Shown piece by piece: positions 61,484 through 64,000 of a stretch of DNA of 64,000 nucleotides. The position numbers and the translations under genes were made by a program. The stretch comes from JAGOPY01 sp964619555. Its GTDB lineage: Bacteria; Bacteroidota; Bacteroidia; Bacteroidales; JAGOPY01. Within the stretch, counting starts at the first letter, position 1, and each line of letters opens with the position of its first letter. The notes beneath the pieces were generated by a model. It worked only from the letters and a program-made list of their open reading frames with translations, made no database searches and was not told the origin of the DNA. Where the stretch lies: assembly GCA_964619555.1 (NCBI GenBank), contig CAZUDV010000011.1, positions 70,862 to 134,861 on the forward strand. The letters run 5' to 3'.

Positions 61484-62034
61484 TGGATTTATTTCATACA
61501 GATAATGTCATATATGTTATTGATACAAGTGGTCTTATCCATCTTGAGTCAACATTTAAGCGTGATAATCCCGTTTTTACTGCTATTTGGGAAGAGATTG
61601 AAGACTTGATCCTTAACGGATTGTTTAAGACTATCGATTTTGTAGAAATTGAAATAAATCGATATGAAGGCAAAGAAGAGTTCTTGAAAAACTGGATTAA
61701 AAAATGGAAAAAGCATTTAGTAGTTGAGACTGATGCTCAAAGTATCACTGCTTCTATTCCAATTATTAATGAAGAATATAGCAGTGGATTCTTCGATGCT
61801 AAAAAACAAGCAGAAGGCGTTGAAGAAGCTGATCCCTACCTTATTGGTTATTGTAAAGTGCACAAATGTATATTGATAACAAATGAGAATGCAGTCAAAT
61901 CCAATAAAATTCCGGCAGTTTCAAAAAAGAATGGGGTGGATTGTGTTGACCTTATTGAGTTCCTGAAACGGCGGGGACTTAGAATGGAGAGAAAAGGGTC
62001 CTTAACATCTAATCTATTAGCTAATGAATCATAA
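61483..62034 (+). CDS. PIN-domain protein, DUF4411-like (possible RNase toxin)
   Basis: The 183-residue protein starts MDLFHTDNVIYVIDTSGLIH, the first PIN acidic residue in VIDTSG. DUF4411-like features follow: WEEIEDLILNGLF, TIDFVEIEINRYEG (second acidic cluster), AEGVEEADPYLIGYCKVHKC (third acidic residue) and ILITNENAV (fourth site). PIN proteins cleave RNA and are often toxins (VapC-like). The one-base overlap with an XRE-M78 gene matches the known pairing of DUF4411 with that partner. The role as toxin in phage defence is inference. Confidence 0.8.
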   Translation: MDLFHTDNVIYVIDTSGLIHLESTFKRDNPVFTAIWEEIEDLILNGLFKTIDFVEIEINRYEGKEEFLKNWIKKWKKHLVVETDAQSITASIPIINEEYSSGFFDAKKQAEGVEEADPYLIGYCKVHKCILITNENAVKSNKIPAVSKKNGVDCVDLIEFLKRRGLRMERKGSLTSNLLANES

Positions 62035-62078
62035 CGCAATAATATTATCTAAATATCAAACTATTTTCAATTATTTAT

Positions 62079-63797
62079 ATGGAAGCTGGTAAAAGAACAA
62101 TCAACGACATTTTCAACGGAAACAGAATATTGGAAATCCCATTCTTTCAACGCGCATACGTGTGGGGTGAGCCTCAATGGGAAAGAATGCTTGAGGATAT
62201 GGAGGAAGTCTGCGAAACCCGGAAACCATACTTTTTAGGATCCGTGATCCTCAAACAACAAAGCACGACTGCGGCTTCATCTATTGGAGATAGAAGAACG
62301 CTTATTGATGGACAACAACGCCTAACGACATTGAATGTTTTGTTCAAGGTCCTTTGTCTGAAAACCGGTCAGAATGACGCTTTTAACCGGATCTTCAGAT
62401 TAATAGGTAATAATGAGATTGCCCTTCTGCATAACCATAATGATATAGAGGATTTCCAAACGATTTTGAACTTAAATGCTCTGGAGGAAATCAAAGAGAA
62501 CGGCGCAATGACGCGTCTTTATAATTACCTAAAGACTAATGTTGACCCTTCTAAACTTTCGATTCATAACATTATGACAAACGTAATGTTTGTTGGGATT
62601 GACCTTGGCGTAGATGAAGATGAGCAGCAGATTTTTGATACTATTAACTCACTTGGCGTCCGCCTAACTACCGCTGAATTGCTGAAAAACTATTTCTTCA
62701 GCCGTGATAATGTACAAGCCTATAATGAAAATTGGAAAGAGGTATTTGAAAAGGACAAGGAAACCAAGGATTTCTGGGATAGAGACATTACTGCAGGAAG
62801 AGCTATCCGGGAAAATATTGATCTATTCTTCTATTCTTTCCTTCAAATAAAGATTCAGGACAGTTCACTACAAGTAAAAACAGAAGACAAGAAACTGTTT
62901 ACCAAGGTGGAAGGATTGTTCGATTCGTATAAGAAATTTATCAATGACTATTCGATTAATAAAGTCGAACTAATTCAAGAGATAAAAGAATATGCGAAGC
63001 TCTATCGGGAAAATATTGATTTTGATGTAGTTGATAGAGAACTGACACCAGAATTTGGGATAGAAAGAATCAATGCGGTCATTTTTGGGCTTGAAAATAC
63101 CACTCTTATACCTTATGTGCTTTTCATCTTGAAGAAAGTCCAGGATGAAGAAGAACGGCAGTCGATCTTTGAATATCTTGAGTCGTACATCATGAGAAGA
63201 ATGGTCTGTCATGAGTCCACAAAAAACTATAATCAACTTTTCTCAGAAAGATTGATACTTAATGACATCACTACCGAGTCGGCCTTGAAAGATCATATAG
63301 AAAGCCAATCAGATAAAGTGAATTTTATGCCAGCCGATGAAACCCTGAAGGAAGGATTCTATAATTCTCGTTTGGTCAATAAGCAATCTGCTGGTATACT
63401 GTACCTCATTGAATCAAAGATCAGGAACAGGGCAAAGCATTCGACATCATTGCTTGGAATGAACCGTTACAGCCTCGAACACGTCATGCCCAAAAAGTGG
63501 GAAAATAACTGGGCACCTGTGGCGACACCAGCCGATAAAATTAACCGTAATATCAAGCTACTGACTTTAGGGAACCTAACCATCATTACCTCTTCACTTA
63601 ATGCTTCGATTCGAGATGCTGAATGGAGTGTAAAGAAAGAGGGCAAAGGAGACAAGCATGGATTAAAGCATTTTGCGGCAAGCATTGACACATTTTCGGA
63701 ATACCTCAATGAACCGGAATGGAATGAAGATGTAATTGATCAGAGAGCTGAATTTCTTTTTAACAAGGCTAAAGAGATTTGGAGGGATGATTATTAG
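62079..63797 (+). CDS. GmrSD-like type IV restriction protein (DUF262-DUF1524)
   Basis: The 572-residue protein has an N-terminal DUF262 domain: LEIPFFQRAYVWGEPQWERM, LGSVILKQQ and LIDGQQRLTTLNVLFKV with the DGQQR loop (a ParB/Srx-like NTPase site). The C-terminal DUF1524 domain is of the His-Me nuclease kind: RYSLEHVMPKKWENNW with the catalytic His, and LGNLTIITSSLNASIRDAEW. The same two-domain plan is used by GmrSD, which cleaves glucosyl-hydroxymethylcytosine DNA. Target modification here is not known. It begins 44 bases after the PIN gene on the same strand, and may be in the same operon. Confidence 0.88.
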   Translation: MEAGKRTINDIFNGNRILEIPFFQRAYVWGEPQWERMLEDMEEVCETRKPYFLGSVILKQQSTTAASSIGDRRTLIDGQQRLTTLNVLFKVLCLKTGQNDAFNRIFRLIGNNEIALLHNHNDIEDFQTILNLNALEEIKENGAMTRLYNYLKTNVDPSKLSIHNIMTNVMFVGIDLGVDEDEQQIFDTINSLGVRLTTAELLKNYFFSRDNVQAYNENWKEVFEKDKETKDFWDRDITAGRAIRENIDLFFYSFLQIKIQDSSLQVKTEDKKLFTKVEGLFDSYKKFINDYSINKVELIQEIKEYAKLYRENIDFDVVDRELTPEFGIERINAVIFGLENTTLIPYVLFILKKVQDEEERQSIFEYLESYIMRRMVCHESTKNYNQLFSERLILNDITTESALKDHIESQSDKVNFMPADETLKEGFYNSRLVNKQSAGILYLIESKIRNRAKHSTSLLGMNRYSLEHVMPKKWENNWAPVATPADKINRNIKLLTLGNLTIITSSLNASIRDAEWSVKKEGKGDKHGLKHFAASIDTFSEYLNEPEWNEDVIDQRAEFLFNKAKEIWRDDY

Positions 63798-64000
63798 GTC
63801 AATATTTTATGAATATTGTTTGAACTGTATTAATCATAACTACTTAACTAAAATATTACTATTTCTTTCCTGGAAGCAGGGCCTCGTTTCGGATACGCAT
63901 TGACTACGCCAATGACGGAAGATCCGACGGGGACCGGTTTCTGTTTTTATTTGTATTAGCTAAAACTTAATCTGACAGTTACCGTAGAAGTGATTATGTC
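63798..64000. other. Right edge of window, no supportable gene
   Basis: AT-rich at first, then GC-richer from about 63870, suggesting that another gene or element begins beyond the edge. A minus-strand frame of ~30 codons is too short to judge. No integrase or att repeat is visible. Confidence 0.4.

Larger units (their letters stand above)
47645..64000. mobile_element. Putative genomic island inserted at ssrA (left part)
   Basis: To the right of ssrA, gene content changes at once from housekeeping and T9SS genes to phage/plasmid-type genes, an IS element, long gene-poor stretches and a defence block with much lower GC. The 3' end of ssrA is a known attachment site. No integrase, excisionase or second copy of the ssrA 3' end is seen before position 64000, so the right end is outside. 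Two copies of GGGTAACG (47702-47709 and 47714-47721) near the junction could be recombinase arm sites, but this is a guess. Confidence 0.55.

Noticed and set aside
63870..63990. Possible 3' end of a minus-strand gene at the right edge
   Set aside because: The longest frame is about 30 codons before an in-frame stop. Too little sequence to support a gene.
1..64000. CRISPR array or other regular spaced repeats
   Set aside because: No direct repeats with regular unique spacers were seen. The only tandem repeats are the short ones listed.
1..64000. tRNA and rRNA genes
   Set aside because: No cloverleaf or rRNA segment was recognised by eye other than the tRNA-like ends of ssrA.

Overview
The window looks like a chromosomal segment of a Bacteroidota bacterium, probably a Bacteroidales/Marinilabiliales-type environmental lineage. 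The evidence is: many start sites preceded by the Bacteroidota -7 box TAnnTTTG, three secreted proteins with type IX secretion (T9SS) C-terminal sorting domains, a short primary sigma factor, a ribosomal protein THX, and a tmRNA whose tag reads GENNFALAA. No rRNA, tRNA or CRISPR array was seen.

Positions 1-47250 are core-type chromosome. In order they hold: the 3' end of a sodium:solute symporter; a beta-helix lipoprotein; dipeptidase pepD; rpe; rpoD; pnp; rpsO; a six-gene leftward cluster (TetR regulator, LolA-like protein, two FtsX-type permeases, ABC ATPase, outer-membrane barrel) that looks like one envelope-spanning exporter; an MscS-family channel operon; a lipid kinase; recQ; a 3-methyladenine glycosylase; HU; fmt; a TPR membrane protein; ribosomal protein THX with a long basic tail; a murD-like ligase overlapping a PP-loop gene that matches the MurD2/MurL route to D-glutamate; YqgE; a methyltransferase; TPR and barrel proteins; T9SS-exported proteins; an S9 peptidase; and a GH38 alpha-mannosidase.

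The tmRNA gene ssrA (47253-47644) marks a sharp boundary. To its right the sequence becomes a patchwork with phage/plasmid-type genes on the minus strand (an annealing-protein-like gene, a RadC-like JAB protein, a J-domain protein), a complete IS3-family (IS407-group) insertion sequence with a 4-bp target duplication, long non-coding stretches with a G-run tract and paired hairpins, and then an AT-rich block of same-strand defence genes. I read 47645-64000 as the left part of a genomic island inserted at ssrA. Its other end and any integrase lie outside the window.

The defence block (54401-63797) is the most interesting part: a DUF6236-like protein, a 1615-residue single-chain restriction-modification enzyme of the type ISP plan (nuclease, helicase, adenine methylase and specificity region in one protein), an XRE-HTH/M78-peptidase regulator overlapping a PIN-domain DUF4411-like gene, and a GmrSD-like DUF262-DUF1524 nuclease. 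The last four are close-packed on one strand, which suggests joint expression of restriction against unmodified DNA, a possible toxin with its regulator, and restriction of modified DNA. The individual families are known. Whether they act as one system is inference.
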